From NCBI GenBank assembly GCA_020248985.1, contig JADCGL010000041.1, forward strand, positions 1 through 56,338: a DNA stretch of 56,338 nucleotides, read 5' to 3'. The notes below the pieces were generated by a model. That model made no database searches, was not told where the DNA came from, and worked only from the letters and a program-made list of their open reading frames with translations. Every line of letters begins with the position of its first letter. Position 1 is the stretch's first letter. The position numbers and the translations under genes are program-made. Below, piece after piece: positions 8,131 through 16,553 of the stretch. The DNA is from Telmatospirillum sp. Its GTDB lineage: Bacteria > Pseudomonadota > Alphaproteobacteria > CACIAM-22H2.

Positions 8131-8918
8131 ACGAAGCGCACCTCGACCGTGCCGAACGGTCCGAAATCGGCGGCGATCTTCTCGCCTTCTTTGGCGCGGT
8201 AGAAGCCCGTGCAAGTACCGGTCGAGACGATCTCGCCGGCCTGCAGCCCCTCCGGCGTGGGCGGATTGTTGGCAAGCCAGCGCAGGGCCTCGAGCGGATG
8301 GCCGAGCACGTCGGCCCCCGTCCCGCGCCCGACAATGCGCCGGCCCGCGCGCATTGTGACCGGGATCGCGGCCAAATCGCGCCGCCGCCAGTTTTTGGCG
8401 GGTGCGCCGATCACCAGCGCCCCGTTGGCGCCAAGATCGGCGACGATCTCGGGCAAGGTCACGCGACCCCAATCTTCGTAGCGGCTGTCGATGATTTCGA
8501 TCACGGGGTAGAGATCTTCGACGGCGGCCAACACCTCGGCGCGGCTATAGGGCTTCTTGCGCGGCTTGAGGGGCTTTGCGAGTGCAAACGCGAATTCGCC
8601 CTCGATGCCGCGCATCGGATAGCTCTGGCTCGGAATGGACGTTCCGCCCGCAAAACAGCGCGGGGCCAGCACGCGGCCCGCAAACGGGCCTTCCGCGCGC
8701 AGGATCGCGCGCGCCGCCGCACTCGTGCAGCCGATCTTCCAGCCCGCCGGATCGATGTCGAGTTCCGCCACGAGCTTGGCCTGCACCGCATAGGCCTCGG
8801 CCATGTTGCGCGGGCGGCAGGCCTCGGGCAATGCGGGCAGCGTCATGCCGATCGAATAGGATTGCAGCAGCTGGTCCGCCGCCTCCGCGATCTGCGCTGC
8901 AGTCAGCTTCTTGGCCAT
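8127..8918 (-). CDS. 2-keto-4-pentenoate hydratase-like protein (FAH superfamily)
   Basis: A 263-residue member of the fumarylacetoacetate hydrolase superfamily, close to 2-keto-4-pentenoate hydratases and 4-oxalocrotonate decarboxylases of catechol meta-cleavage. Supporting segments are WKIGCTSAAAR, RGIEGEFAFAL (metal-binding glutamates), VEDLYPVIEIIDSRYEDW, and GQVVSTG-like GEIVSTGTCTGF near the C-terminus. The ATG shares one base with the stop of the dctM-type gene (TGATG), so the enzyme is translationally coupled to a TRAP transporter. This suggests that the transporter brings in the substrate or its precursor. The exact substrate is unknown. Confidence 0.85.
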   Translation of the reverse strand: MAKKLTAAQIAEAADQLLQSYSIGMTLPALPEACRPRNMAEAYAVQAKLVAELDIDPAGWKIGCTSAAARAILRAEGPFAGRVLAPRCFAGGTSIPSQSYPMRGIEGEFAFALAKPLKPRKKPYSRAEVLAAVEDLYPVIEIIDSRYEDWGRVTLPEIVADLGANGALVIGAPAKNWRRRDLAAIPVTMRAGRRIVGRGTGADVLGHPLEALRWLANNPPTPEGLQAGEIVSTGTCTGFYRAKEGEKIAADFGPFGTVEVRFV

Positions 8919-10660
8919 CAGTTGTTCCCGTACAGAAACTCCGGCAGCCACAAGGTCAGGCCCGGCCAGATATACATGAGCACCATGCACAGGATCACGA
9001 TGAGCATGTAAGGCATCATGCCCGCGAAGATCTGGTTGATCGTCACGTGCGAAGGGGCGACGCCCTTCAGGTAGAAGGCCGACATCGCGACCGGCGGCGA
9101 CAGAAAAGCCGCCTGCAGATTGACGAACACCAGCACGCCCCACAGGATCGGGTCGATGCCGAAATGCTTGAGCATCGGCAGGAAGATCGGCACGAAAATC
9201 ACGATGATTTCGGTCCATTCGAGCGGCCAGCCCAGGATGAAGATGATCGCCTGGGACAGCAGCATGAACTGGAACGGCGTCATGTCGAGGGCGAGCACCC
9301 AGCTTTCGAGCAGCGCCTGGCCGCCCAGAATGGCGAATACGCCCGAGAAGATCGCCGACCCCACGAACAGCCAGCACACCATGGCCGTCGTTTTGGCCGT
9401 GAGGAACACGGCCTCCTTGGTGCGCTTCATGTCGAGCGTGCCGGCGTAGAGGGCGAGCAGGAAGGCCCCCGCCGCCCCCACGGCCGCCGACTCGGTCGCC
9501 GTCGTGATGCCGAACAGGATCACGACCAGCACCACCGCGGTCAGCAGGCCCAGCGGCATGATCGAGGTCGTGAGCAGCCGCACCACTTCGAGCCGCTCGG
9601 CCGTCATGCGCAGATAGTAGCGGGCCATCACGAACGCCATGATCGCCGTGACGATCCAGAACCACATCTGGAAACCTTCGGGCGGGCCGCGCTCGACGAC
9701 TTCCTCTTCGATCGGGTCGCCGAGCTGCTCGAGCACTTCCGAATAATCGACGAGCGCGTCGGCCTGCTGGTGGACCATCACGTACCACCAGACGAGGGCG
9801 AGCGTGCCGCCGACGAGCAGGATCGGCACCAGCGCGAAGCCCGCATATTGCAGCAGCAGGCCGGCACCCACGCGGCCTTTGCCGGTGTCGATCGTTTTGG
9901 CTTTGGCGGGGGCGAACAAAGCCGCCAGCAGCGTGCGCGGCATGTTGCGCGAATAGGCGTCGCTCAAGCGGTCGAGCCAGGCCGGGACCGGCACTTTCCG
10001 CTGCTCGGCCGGCAAAGGCGGGGCGATCTTCGGATTGAGGAGCGCCCAGCCGACGATATAGACGAGATAGAGGAAGGCGAGGAAGAAGCCCGGGAACATC
10101 GCGGCCGCATAGAGCTTCACGACCGACTGCCCGGCCACGGCCGCGTAGACGATGATCATGACCGAGGGCGGAATGAGAATGCCGAGCGTGCCGCCGGCGG
10201 TGATCACGCCCGAGGCGAGCTTCACGTCGTAGCCCGCGCGCAGCATCGGGTTGAAGGCGATCACACCCATCAGCACGACGACGGCCCCCACGAGGCCGCT
10301 CGCAATGCCCCAGAAGGTGCACACGATCAGCGTTGCGACCGCAAGGGCGGCGGGAACGTTGCGGAAGGCGAGCTGCACCGAATAGAACATGCGATCGACG
10401 AGCGCGCCGCGCTCCATCACGTAGCCCATCAGCACGAAGAGCGGGATCGAAATCAGCACGTCGTTGGTCATCGCGCCGTAGGTGCGCTGGACCATCAGGT
10501 CGAAGACGAGATTGTCGCTCCACGCCTGGCCCGATTTGAAATAGGCGATGAAGCCGAAAAGGATGCCGAGACCCATCAGGGTGAAGGCGGTGGGGAACCC
10601 CATCATGATCACGACCACGATGAGGACGAGCATCAACAGCCCGAGTGCGGGATCGCTCAT
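8918..10660 (-). CDS. dctM: TRAP transporter large permease subunit, with an inserted segment
   Basis: The 580-residue DctM-type subunit, the ion-coupled transport channel of a TRAP system. Typical segments are LISIPLFVLMGYVMERGALVDRMF, GGTLGILIPPSVMIIVYA, and later FGITTATESAAVGAAGAF. Usual DctM length is about 430 residues. The surplus is an insertion at about residues 212-365 that contains a charged stretch and two more hydrophobic helices (LVPILLVGGTLALVWWYVM and MWFWIVTAIMAFVMA). Longer large subunits of this kind are known in some TRAP branches. The gene starts 6 bp after the small-permease stop and overlaps the hydratase start by one base. Confidence 0.92.
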   Translation of the reverse strand: MSDPALGLLMLVLIVVVIMMGFPTAFTLMGLGILFGFIAYFKSGQAWSDNLVFDLMVQRTYGAMTNDVLISIPLFVLMGYVMERGALVDRMFYSVQLAFRNVPAALAVATLIVCTFWGIASGLVGAVVVLMGVIAFNPMLRAGYDVKLASGVITAGGTLGILIPPSVMIIVYAAVAGQSVVKLYAAAMFPGFFLAFLYLVYIVGWALLNPKIAPPLPAEQRKVPVPAWLDRLSDAYSRNMPRTLLAALFAPAKAKTIDTGKGRVGAGLLLQYAGFALVPILLVGGTLALVWWYVMVHQQADALVDYSEVLEQLGDPIEEEVVERGPPEGFQMWFWIVTAIMAFVMARYYLRMTAERLEVVRLLTTSIMPLGLLTAVVLVVILFGITTATESAAVGAAGAFLLALYAGTLDMKRTKEAVFLTAKTTAMVCWLFVGSAIFSGVFAILGGQALLESWVLALDMTPFQFMLLSQAIIFILGWPLEWTEIIVIFVPIFLPMLKHFGIDPILWGVLVFVNLQAAFLSPPVAMSAFYLKGVAPSHVTINQIFAGMMPYMLIVILCMVLMYIWPGLTLWLPEFLYGNN

Positions 10661-10666
10661 GCTCTT

Positions 10667-11329
10667 TTAGGACTCCCCGCCGCGGCCGCGTTGGCGGGCG
10701 GCTTCGTCGATATCGTGGACATGGGCCAGAACCTGGCTGCGCGATTCCGCGTCGACATGTTCGCTGCCTTCGAGCTGTTCGGCGATGACGTCGGTTTCCG
10801 ACACGTCCTTGAGGCGCGCCGGCCATTCGCCGGTCTTGAGGCACACGACGCAGCGCACGATCTCGGCGAGGCCCTGCAGCATCACGAGCGCGCCCGCAAC
10901 CGGGATCACGGTCTTGAAATGGTAGATGGGCGGCCCGTCGGCCGTGACGCTCGAATGCTCGGCAATACGCCAGCTGTCGGCCGCATAGGACGAGCCCGCA
11001 TAGACGAGTGCCGCAATGCCGGGCAGGAAAAACACGACATACAGCACGATGTCGAGGGCCGCCTGCGTGCGCGGGCGCATCGAGCTGTAGAGAAAATCGC
11101 CGCGCACATGCGCGTTCTGCGCCAGCGTATAGGCGCCGCACAGCATGAAGGTGGTGCCGTAGAGCATGTTGGTGGCGTCGAAAATCCACGCCGTCGGCGC
11201 GTTGAGGATGTAGCGTTTGAACACTTCGGCGCACACCAGCAGCATCAGGCCCACGACGAGCCACGCCGCCGCCTTGCCCACCCAGGTGCTGATGCCGTCG
11301 ATCGCGAACAGAAACTTCTGGACCGTCAT
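10667..11329 (-). CDS. dctQ: TRAP transporter small permease subunit
   Basis: A 220-residue DctQ-type four-helix membrane protein. WLVVGLMLLVCAEVFKRYILNAPTAW is the typical first helix and following motif, and LCGAYTLAQNAHVRGDFLY is the conserved helix-2 region. Two more helices follow, and a charged tail of about 50 residues extends into the cytoplasm. It pairs with the large subunit downstream, 6 bp away. The start at the ATG at 11329 gives the standard N-terminus. An 83-bp gap with a strong hairpin separates it from the binding-protein gene upstream. Confidence 0.9.
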   Translation of the reverse strand: MTVQKFLFAIDGISTWVGKAAAWLVVGLMLLVCAEVFKRYILNAPTAWIFDATNMLYGTTFMLCGAYTLAQNAHVRGDFLYSSMRPRTQAALDIVLYVVFFLPGIAALVYAGSSYAADSWRIAEHSSVTADGPPIYHFKTVIPVAGALVMLQGLAEIVRCVVCLKTGEWPARLKDVSETDVIAEQLEGSEHVDAESRSQVLAHVHDIDEAARQRGRGGES

Positions 11330-11359
11330 CGCCTGTCTTTCTGCATCCGTCCGAACAAG

Positions 11360-11390
11360 ACGCCCGCCGACAGGATTTGTCGGCGGGCGT
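11360..11390 (-). terminator. Perfect 13-bp hairpin between dctP and dctQ
   Basis: The arms ACGCCCGCCGACA (11360-11372) and TGTCGGCGGGCGT (11378-11390) pair perfectly around a 5-base loop. On the transcribed minus strand the stem is followed by TCTTGTT, a weak U-run. The position, just after the binding-protein gene, fits a partial terminator or mRNA-stabilising stem that gives more binding protein than permease, as is common for such transporters. This role is inferred. Confidence 0.65.
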
Positions 11391-11412
11391 TTGTCCGTTT
11401 CCCCCGTTCGGG

Positions 11413-12552
11413 CTAGGCGCGGCGATGCACGCCGCGGGCGCCGAAATAATGGTCGTAGGCCATGCGGCGGCCGACGACCGTGTCCTGTTCCCACTTCGTC
11501 GCACGGCGCGCGAAGGCGATCTGCGATTCGAGGATTTCCTTGAAGAGCGGATTTTCGGCCGCCTTCTTGGCCACGACCTCGTCGTAGACTTCGAGCTGGC
11601 GCTTCAGCACGGCGTCGGGCGTGCGGAAGAAGCGCACGCGGTCCTTGGCCTGCAGCTCGGCATAGTCGGTCGAATAGCGGTCGACCGCCTTCCACGACAT
11701 GTCCGACGACGCGGCTTCGACGGCGTTGTCGATGATCGCCCGCATCTTTTCGGGCAACGCGTCGTAGCGCGCCTTGTTGAACATGATCTCGAACTGCTCG
11801 GCGTTCTGGTGGTAGCTCTGCAGCATGCAGATCTTCGACACGTCCGCGAAGCCGAGCACGCGGTCGGACGAGGCGTTGTTGAACTCGGCCGCGTCGAGCA
11901 GGCCGCGATCCATCGCCGAGACGATTTCGCCGCCCGGCAGCGCGTTGACGGCAACGCCCATCGCGGTGAACACGTCGATCGAGATGCCGACCGTGCGGTA
12001 TTTCAGACCCTGCAGGTCTTCGATCTTCGTGATCGGCTTCTTGAACCAGCCGAGCGGCTGGGTCGGCATCGGCCCGTAGGGGAACGACACGACGTTGGCG
12101 CCGATCGAAGCGTAGAGCTTGGCCAGCAGTTCCTTGCCGCCGCCGTATTTGTGCCAGGACAGCAGCATGTTGGCGTCCATGGCGAAGCCGGGGCCCGAGC
12201 CCCAGAGGGCGAGTGCGGTCTGCTTGCCGTAATGGTAGACGAGCACGCCGTGGCCGCCGTCGAGGGTGCCGCGCGAGACCGCATCGAGCAGGCCGAAGGC
12301 CGGCACGACGGCACCTGCGGGCAGCACTTCGATGCGCAGATCGCCGCCGGTCATGTCGTTGACCTTCTTGGCGAAGTCGTTGGCGTATTCGTGGAAGATG
12401 TCGCGCGCGGGCCAGGTGCTCTGCCACCGCATCGTGATCGGGCCTTGCGCCTTCACCACGCTGGGGGCGGCAACGCTTGCGGCAGCGGCGGCGGCGAGCG
12501 ATGCGGTCAGAAACCGGCGCCGGTCGGGCGCGGCTTTGGCGGTCTTGGTCAT
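11413..12552 (-). CDS. dctP: TRAP transporter periplasmic substrate-binding protein, Tat-exported
   Basis: A 379-residue DctP-family solute-binding protein. The N-terminus has a twin-arginine signal (DRRRFLTASLAAAAAASVAAP) followed by VVKAQGP, so it folds before export. The mature part shows MRWQSTWPARDIFHEYANDFAKKV and the family segment GLKYRTVGISIDVFTAMG. GGEIVSAMDRGLLDAAEFNN comes next, which matches the substrate-contacting region of TRAP proteins for organic acids (mannitol/chloroaromatic-type branch). It is the first gene of the dctP-dctQ-dctM-hydratase operon. The ligand is probably a carboxylate, but the sequence alone does not say which. Confidence 0.92.
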   Translation of the reverse strand: MTKTAKAAPDRRRFLTASLAAAAAASVAAPSVVKAQGPITMRWQSTWPARDIFHEYANDFAKKVNDMTGGDLRIEVLPAGAVVPAFGLLDAVSRGTLDGGHGVLVYHYGKQTALALWGSGPGFAMDANMLLSWHKYGGGKELLAKLYASIGANVVSFPYGPMPTQPLGWFKKPITKIEDLQGLKYRTVGISIDVFTAMGVAVNALPGGEIVSAMDRGLLDAAEFNNASSDRVLGFADVSKICMLQSYHQNAEQFEIMFNKARYDALPEKMRAIIDNAVEAASSDMSWKAVDRYSTDYAELQAKDRVRFFRTPDAVLKRQLEVYDEVVAKKAAENPLFKEILESQIAFARRATKWEQDTVVGRRMAYDHYFGARGVHRRA

Positions 12553-12702
12553 TGGGTTTGCTCCCTGTTGGTTGCTTGGTCGAACGGGGGGTTGGAAGGA
12601 TTCGACTTTCCTTCTCTTTAACGAAGCGCAACTCTGCTATCGAATCTTTGCCGCACGCAATAGGAACATGGCCGTTCCATCGGTTTTTGCGTTGCAATAA
12701 AA

Positions 12703-12719
12703 TACGAAAGTTTATCGTA
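12703..12719. promoter_or_regulatory. Palindromic operator-like site in a divergent AT-rich promoter region
   Basis: TACGAAAGTTTATCGTA has 5-bp inverted arms (TACGA/TCGTA) with a 7-base centre. It lies in the only AT-rich patch of the 171-bp region between the divergent dctP and dioxygenase genes, directly upstream of the dioxygenase ATG. Its size and symmetry fit a GntR- or similar-family operator. No regulator gene is adjacent, so this is a suggestion only. Confidence 0.4.
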
Positions 12720-12723
12720 AAAT

Positions 12724-13545
12724 ATGCCTATCGCGTTGGAACCCGATTTTGAGGCTTACGCCGCCGACGGCCTTGCGGTCGTACGCGGCTTGGTCGATGC
12801 GGCGATGGTGGCGCGGCTTGGCGCCGCCGTCGATCGCGCCATGGCGGCTCCCGCCAAACGCGCGATCGAGTTCAACGCACCCGGCGAAGCGGGACGGTTT
12901 TTCGGCGACATGTTCATGTGGCGGCGCGATCCCGACTTCCGCGCGGCGTTTTTCGAAACGCAAGCGGCCGCACGCGCCGGGGCCGCGATGCGATCGGCAA
13001 ACGTGCATCTCTTCTACGACCAAATCTTCGCCAAGGAGCCGGCCACACCGCGCCCGACGCCGTGGCATCAGGACTATCCCTATTGGCCGGTGACGGGCGA
13101 CCAGTTCTGCACGGTCTATATTGCGCTCGACGAAATCGATGCCGAAAACGGGGCGGTCGAATATGTGGCGGGCTCGCATCTCTGGGGCAGCGACTATCGC
13201 CCCGCCCCGTTCCGCGCCGGCGGCGAAGACGCCCAACGCTACACAAACTCGCCGCTTGCCCCCGGCCCCGACATCGACGCGATGCGCGCCACGCTCGACA
13301 TTCGCCGCTACGCGCTTGCGCCCGGCGACGCGACGATTTTCCACGGCCGCCTGGTGCATGGCGCCCCCGGCAATGCGAGCCCCACGCGAAGGCGCCGCAC
13401 GCTCGCCTTACGCTTCGCCGGCGACGATGCGCGCTGGCAGACCGGCATCAGCACGTTTCAGGCGTTGCGCAAAGCGGGCCTCAAAACCGGCGCCCCTTTG
13501 ACCGCCCGCCCCGACCTGTTCCCGGTGCTGTGGCGAGCCGCGTAG
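12724..13545 (+). CDS. Phytanoyl-CoA dioxygenase family protein
   Basis: A 273-residue Fe(II)/2-oxoglutarate-dependent oxygenase of the PhyH family. The iron-binding triad is visible as His115 and Asp117 in TPWHQDYPYW and His212 in RLVHGAPGN. The arginine that binds 2-oxoglutarate is probably in the RRRRTLALRF segment. The core strand NGAVEYVAGSH is also typical. The gene is divergent from the TRAP operon. Its ATG has no Shine-Dalgarno and lies just downstream of TATCGT, so the mRNA may be leaderless or nearly so. Substrate unknown; hydroxylation of a small organic compound taken up by the neighbouring transporter is possible. Confidence 0.88.
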   Translation: MPIALEPDFEAYAADGLAVVRGLVDAAMVARLGAAVDRAMAAPAKRAIEFNAPGEAGRFFGDMFMWRRDPDFRAAFFETQAAARAGAAMRSANVHLFYDQIFAKEPATPRPTPWHQDYPYWPVTGDQFCTVYIALDEIDAENGAVEYVAGSHLWGSDYRPAPFRAGGEDAQRYTNSPLAPGPDIDAMRATLDIRRYALAPGDATIFHGRLVHGAPGNASPTRRRRTLALRFAGDDARWQTGISTFQALRKAGLKTGAPLTARPDLFPVLWRAA

Positions 13546-13561
13546 CGAGTCCTATTGGCGC

Positions 13562-14035
13562 TCAATAGTCGAAGCCGTCGCGCTCGAGGATTTCGAGGGC
13601 GCGCGACCAGGCGAGCGGCAGGTCGCGGATTTTGACTTCGGCGCGCGCAAAACGCGTATCGACCAAAGCGGGGCCACCTTCGCGGATCGCTTCGAGATGC
13701 AGTTCGCCGCGCACGAAAGCGGTGCGCGCCTCTTTGCTCTGCCAAGCCGTGATCGTCCAGAGTTCGTCGCCGAACAATTCCTGGCGCAGCGAATAGCCGA
13801 TCAGCCCCGGCTGGTTCGGCAGAATGCGCGAAAGCCTTGCGACATAGGCATCGAACCGGCCGCGCTTGGTGGCGTCCACTTTCGCGCGCGTGATCGACAC
13901 ATGCGCGATCGCGTCGGGATCGGCGGGCGGCTGCAGGCGGAACGGTGTCGCGATCGTGCAGCCGCCCAAGCCCAGCAATGTCGCCGGAACCACGAACAGT
14001 GCGACGCAAATCCGCCGCCAAAAACCTTCCCGCAT
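13562..14035 (-). CDS. Lipoprotein with dimeric alpha-beta barrel (ABM-like) domain
   Basis: A 157-residue predicted lipoprotein. The signal peptide MREGFWRRICVALFVVPATL runs into the lipobox LGGC with Cys26. The remaining part (HVSITRAKVDATKRGRFDAY, then LIGYSLRQELFGDELWTITAW) has the strand-helix pattern of antibiotic-biosynthesis-monooxygenase-like barrels. An enzyme activity cannot be claimed. It lies 61 bp downstream of the GlcD-type oxidase on the same strand and is convergent to the dioxygenase gene, 16 bp away. Confidence 0.7.
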   Translation of the reverse strand: MREGFWRRICVALFVVPATLLGLGGCTIATPFRLQPPADPDAIAHVSITRAKVDATKRGRFDAYVARLSRILPNQPGLIGYSLRQELFGDELWTITAWQSKEARTAFVRGELHLEAIREGGPALVDTRFARAEVKIRDLPLAWSRALEILERDGFDY

Positions 14036-14096
14036 CGCCGTAAGCTCCGTCGAAGGGCTGTCGATAGCCCTTCTACGGTGCGTGCAGCGTTCCGGA

Positions 14097-15503
14097 TCAG
14101 ATGCGGACGATTTTGCCCGGATTCATGATGTTGTCGGGATCGAGCGCTTTTTTGAGCGTGCGCATGACCGAGACCGCGTCGCCGTGCTCGTCGTCGAGAT
14201 AGTCGATCTTGCCGTAGCCGACCCCGTGCTCGCCCGTGCAGGTGCCCTCCATCGCGAGGGCCCGCGCCACCAGCCGGTCGTTGATGCGGTTGGCTTCCGC
14301 GATTTCTTCGGGCTTCGTGGGATCGAGCACGAACGACAGATGGAAATTGCCGTCGCCGACATGGCCCACGATGGGGGCCGGCAGATGCGTGCTTTCGAGA
14401 TCCTTCTGCGTTTCGACGATGCAGTCGGCCAAACGCGAGATCGGCACGCACACGTCCGTCGCCCACACATGGCAGCCCGGGCGCAGCGCCTTGGCGGCAT
14501 AGGCCGCATCGTGGCGCGCCTGCCAGATGCGCTTGCGCTCGGCGGGGTCGGTCGTCCACTGGAAATTCTCGCCGCCATTGTCGGCCGCGATCGCCTGCAC
14601 CATGCCGGCCTGCTCGGCAACGGACGCTTCCGTTCCGTGGAATTCGAGCCACAGCGTGGGGACGGCCGCCAGATCGAGCTTCGAGTAGCGCGCGATGGCG
14701 CCCATCTGCACGCCATCGGCAAGTTCGATGCGCGCGACCGGCACGCCCGCCTGGATCGTCGCGATCGTCGTGTCGACCGCACCCTTGACGGTTGAGAAGG
14801 TGCACATCGCCACGCTGGAGGCTTCGGGAATGCCGTAGAGGCGCAACGTCACTTCCGTGATCACGCCGAGCGTGCCTTCCGAGCCCACGAACAGGCGCGT
14901 GAGATCGTAGCCGGCCGAAGATTTGCGGGCACGGCGCGCGGTGCGGATCACGCGCCCGTCGGCCAGCACCACTTCGAGCGACAGCACGTTCTCGCGCATC
15001 GTGCCGTAGCGCACGGCGTTCGTGCCCGACGCGCGCGTGGCCGTCATGCCGCCAAGCGACGCATCCGCACCCGGATCGATCGGGAAGAAGAGGCCTGTGT
15101 CGCGCAGATGCTCGTTGAGCTGCTTGCGCGTAACGCCCGGCTGCACGCGCACGTCGAGATCCTCGGCATTGACCGCCAGGATGCGGTTCATGCGCGAGAG
15201 ATCGATGCAAATGCCGCCGTGCAAAGCTGCCGTATGGCCTTCGAGCGAGGTGCCCGTGCCGAAGGGGACCACGGCCAGCCGATGGCGCGCGCAGATCTTC
15301 ACGATCGCGGCGACCTCCTCGGTCGATTCGGCAAATGCGACCGCGTCGGGCGGGATCGAATGGTGGTAGGCCTCGCCCTTGCCGTGCTGCTCGCGCACGG
15401 CCCCCGCCGTCGACAGCCTGTCGCCGATCAGCGCCCGGATTTCGGCGATCGCCGCATCGCGCGCGACCGGATTGGAGGCTTTGATTTGGGCCATGCTGGC
15501 CAT
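14097..15503 (-). CDS. FAD-linked 2-hydroxyacid oxidase/dehydrogenase (GlcD/D-lactate dehydrogenase type)
   Basis: A 468-residue flavoprotein of the vanillyl-alcohol oxidase superfamily. The FAD-binding half contains VVPFGTGTSLEGH, FFPIDPGADASLGGMTATRASG and LFVGSEGTLGVITEVTLRL. The C-terminal half has VGHVGDGNFHLSF, the metal-binding histidines, and the end motif EGTCTGEHGVGYGK. The family oxidises D-lactate, glycolate or D-2-hydroxy acids and passes electrons to the respiratory chain. The start at 15503 has GAGGGA upstream; the ATG at 15494 is a second option. The gene stands alone without GlcE/GlcF partners, which favours a single-subunit D-lactate dehydrogenase. Confidence 0.9.
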   Translation of the reverse strand: MASMAQIKASNPVARDAAIAEIRALIGDRLSTAGAVREQHGKGEAYHHSIPPDAVAFAESTEEVAAIVKICARHRLAVVPFGTGTSLEGHTAALHGGICIDLSRMNRILAVNAEDLDVRVQPGVTRKQLNEHLRDTGLFFPIDPGADASLGGMTATRASGTNAVRYGTMRENVLSLEVVLADGRVIRTARRARKSSAGYDLTRLFVGSEGTLGVITEVTLRLYGIPEASSVAMCTFSTVKGAVDTTIATIQAGVPVARIELADGVQMGAIARYSKLDLAAVPTLWLEFHGTEASVAEQAGMVQAIAADNGGENFQWTTDPAERKRIWQARHDAAYAAKALRPGCHVWATDVCVPISRLADCIVETQKDLESTHLPAPIVGHVGDGNFHLSFVLDPTKPEEIAEANRINDRLVARALAMEGTCTGEHGVGYGKIDYLDDEHGDAVSVMRTLKKALDPDNIMNPGKIVRI

Positions 15504-15543
15504 TTTGCGGTCCCTCGAAGATTGCTTCTGATTGGCGCCAAGC

Positions 15544-16482
15544 CTAGTCCGCTTGCGCCTGTTTCGCAACCTGGGCGGCTGCCGCGCGCACGCGCTCGCG
15601 CCAGATCGTGTAGAGCCCGGCTGCGACCACCACCGCCGCCCCCCACCAGACATTGGCAGGCGGCCATTCGTGCCAAAAGACCAGCCCCAGGATCGAGGCC
15701 CAGACGAGTTCGGTGTACTGCAAGGGTGCGACGGCGCCCACGGGTGCGAGCCGCATCGCGCGGAAGCTCAAGAACTGGCCGCCGATCAGGGCGGCCGCCA
15801 AAGCCGCACCCACGCCCCACATGAAGTCGGGCACGGGCACTGCCACGAAAGGCAGGAACGCCGCACTCGCGCACAGCAAGAAGGTGCCTTGCGTGAGCAT
15901 CATCGTGATGTCGCTTTCGGTCGCCGACAGCACGCGCACCATCGTCATGCCGAGCGCGTACAAGGCGGCCGAGGCAAGCGCCCACAAGGCCCCCGTCGAG
16001 ACGATACCGTCCGCCGCATCGGGGCCAACGATGACGCCTACGCCGACCAGCCCCAACGCCACCGCCGCCCAACGATGCACGCCCACGCGTTCGCGCAGCA
16101 GCACCACCGAAAACGCCGTCATCAGCAAAGGGGCCGCAAAACAGATCGCCACGGCCGTGGCGAGCGGCAGCGTGCGAAGGCACTCGAGAAAACCGTAGAC
16201 CGCGCCAACGGAGATCGCCCCGCGCGCAGCATGCGCCCAGGGCCGCTTGGTGCGGAACGCCGAGGCCCCATGCACGAACCACGCGAACGGCACGAGGACG
16301 GCCAGCACATAGACCGAGCGGATCGCGACGAGCTGGAATATCGGCAATTGGCCGACCGAGAATTTCGACAGCGCATCCATGACCGACAGCACGAACATGC
16401 CGGCCAGCATGTAGACGATGCCGGCCAACGGCCGGTCGTGGCGTCCGACACTGTCGGGGCGCTTGGAGGAGGCGTCGCTCAT
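15544..16482 (-). CDS. EamA-family drug/metabolite transporter
   Basis: A 312-residue membrane protein with about ten helices arranged as two EamA repeats. Helices such as IVYMLAGMFVLSVMDALSKF and LPLATAVAICFAAPLLMTAFSVVLL are typical of the first repeat, and APLQYTELVWASILGLVFWHEWP ends the second. Such proteins export or import metabolites by proton coupling. The start at 16482 is followed by a short hydrophilic N-terminus. It lies between the chemoreceptor and the flavin oxidase genes on the same strand, 40 bp upstream of the latter. The substrate is not predictable. Confidence 0.88.
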   Translation of the reverse strand: MSDASSKRPDSVGRHDRPLAGIVYMLAGMFVLSVMDALSKFSVGQLPIFQLVAIRSVYVLAVLVPFAWFVHGASAFRTKRPWAHAARGAISVGAVYGFLECLRTLPLATAVAICFAAPLLMTAFSVVLLRERVGVHRWAAVALGLVGVGVIVGPDAADGIVSTGALWALASAALYALGMTMVRVLSATESDITMMLTQGTFLLCASAAFLPFVAVPVPDFMWGVGAALAAALIGGQFLSFRAMRLAPVGAVAPLQYTELVWASILGLVFWHEWPPANVWWGAAVVVAAGLYTIWRERVRAAAAQVAKQAQAD

Positions 16483-16553
16483 CGCCCCTCTATAGACGCT
16501 CGCCGCCGTCGCCGACAGACGCCGATTGTCAGGCGACATTTCGGGCGCGCGGT

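Noticed and set aside
8127-11504. A long frame joining the hydratase to sequence antisense or out of frame with dctM and dctQ
   Set aside because: Only the last 263 codons match a family; the rest is the dctM and dctQ region in a wrong frame, so it is not a fusion.
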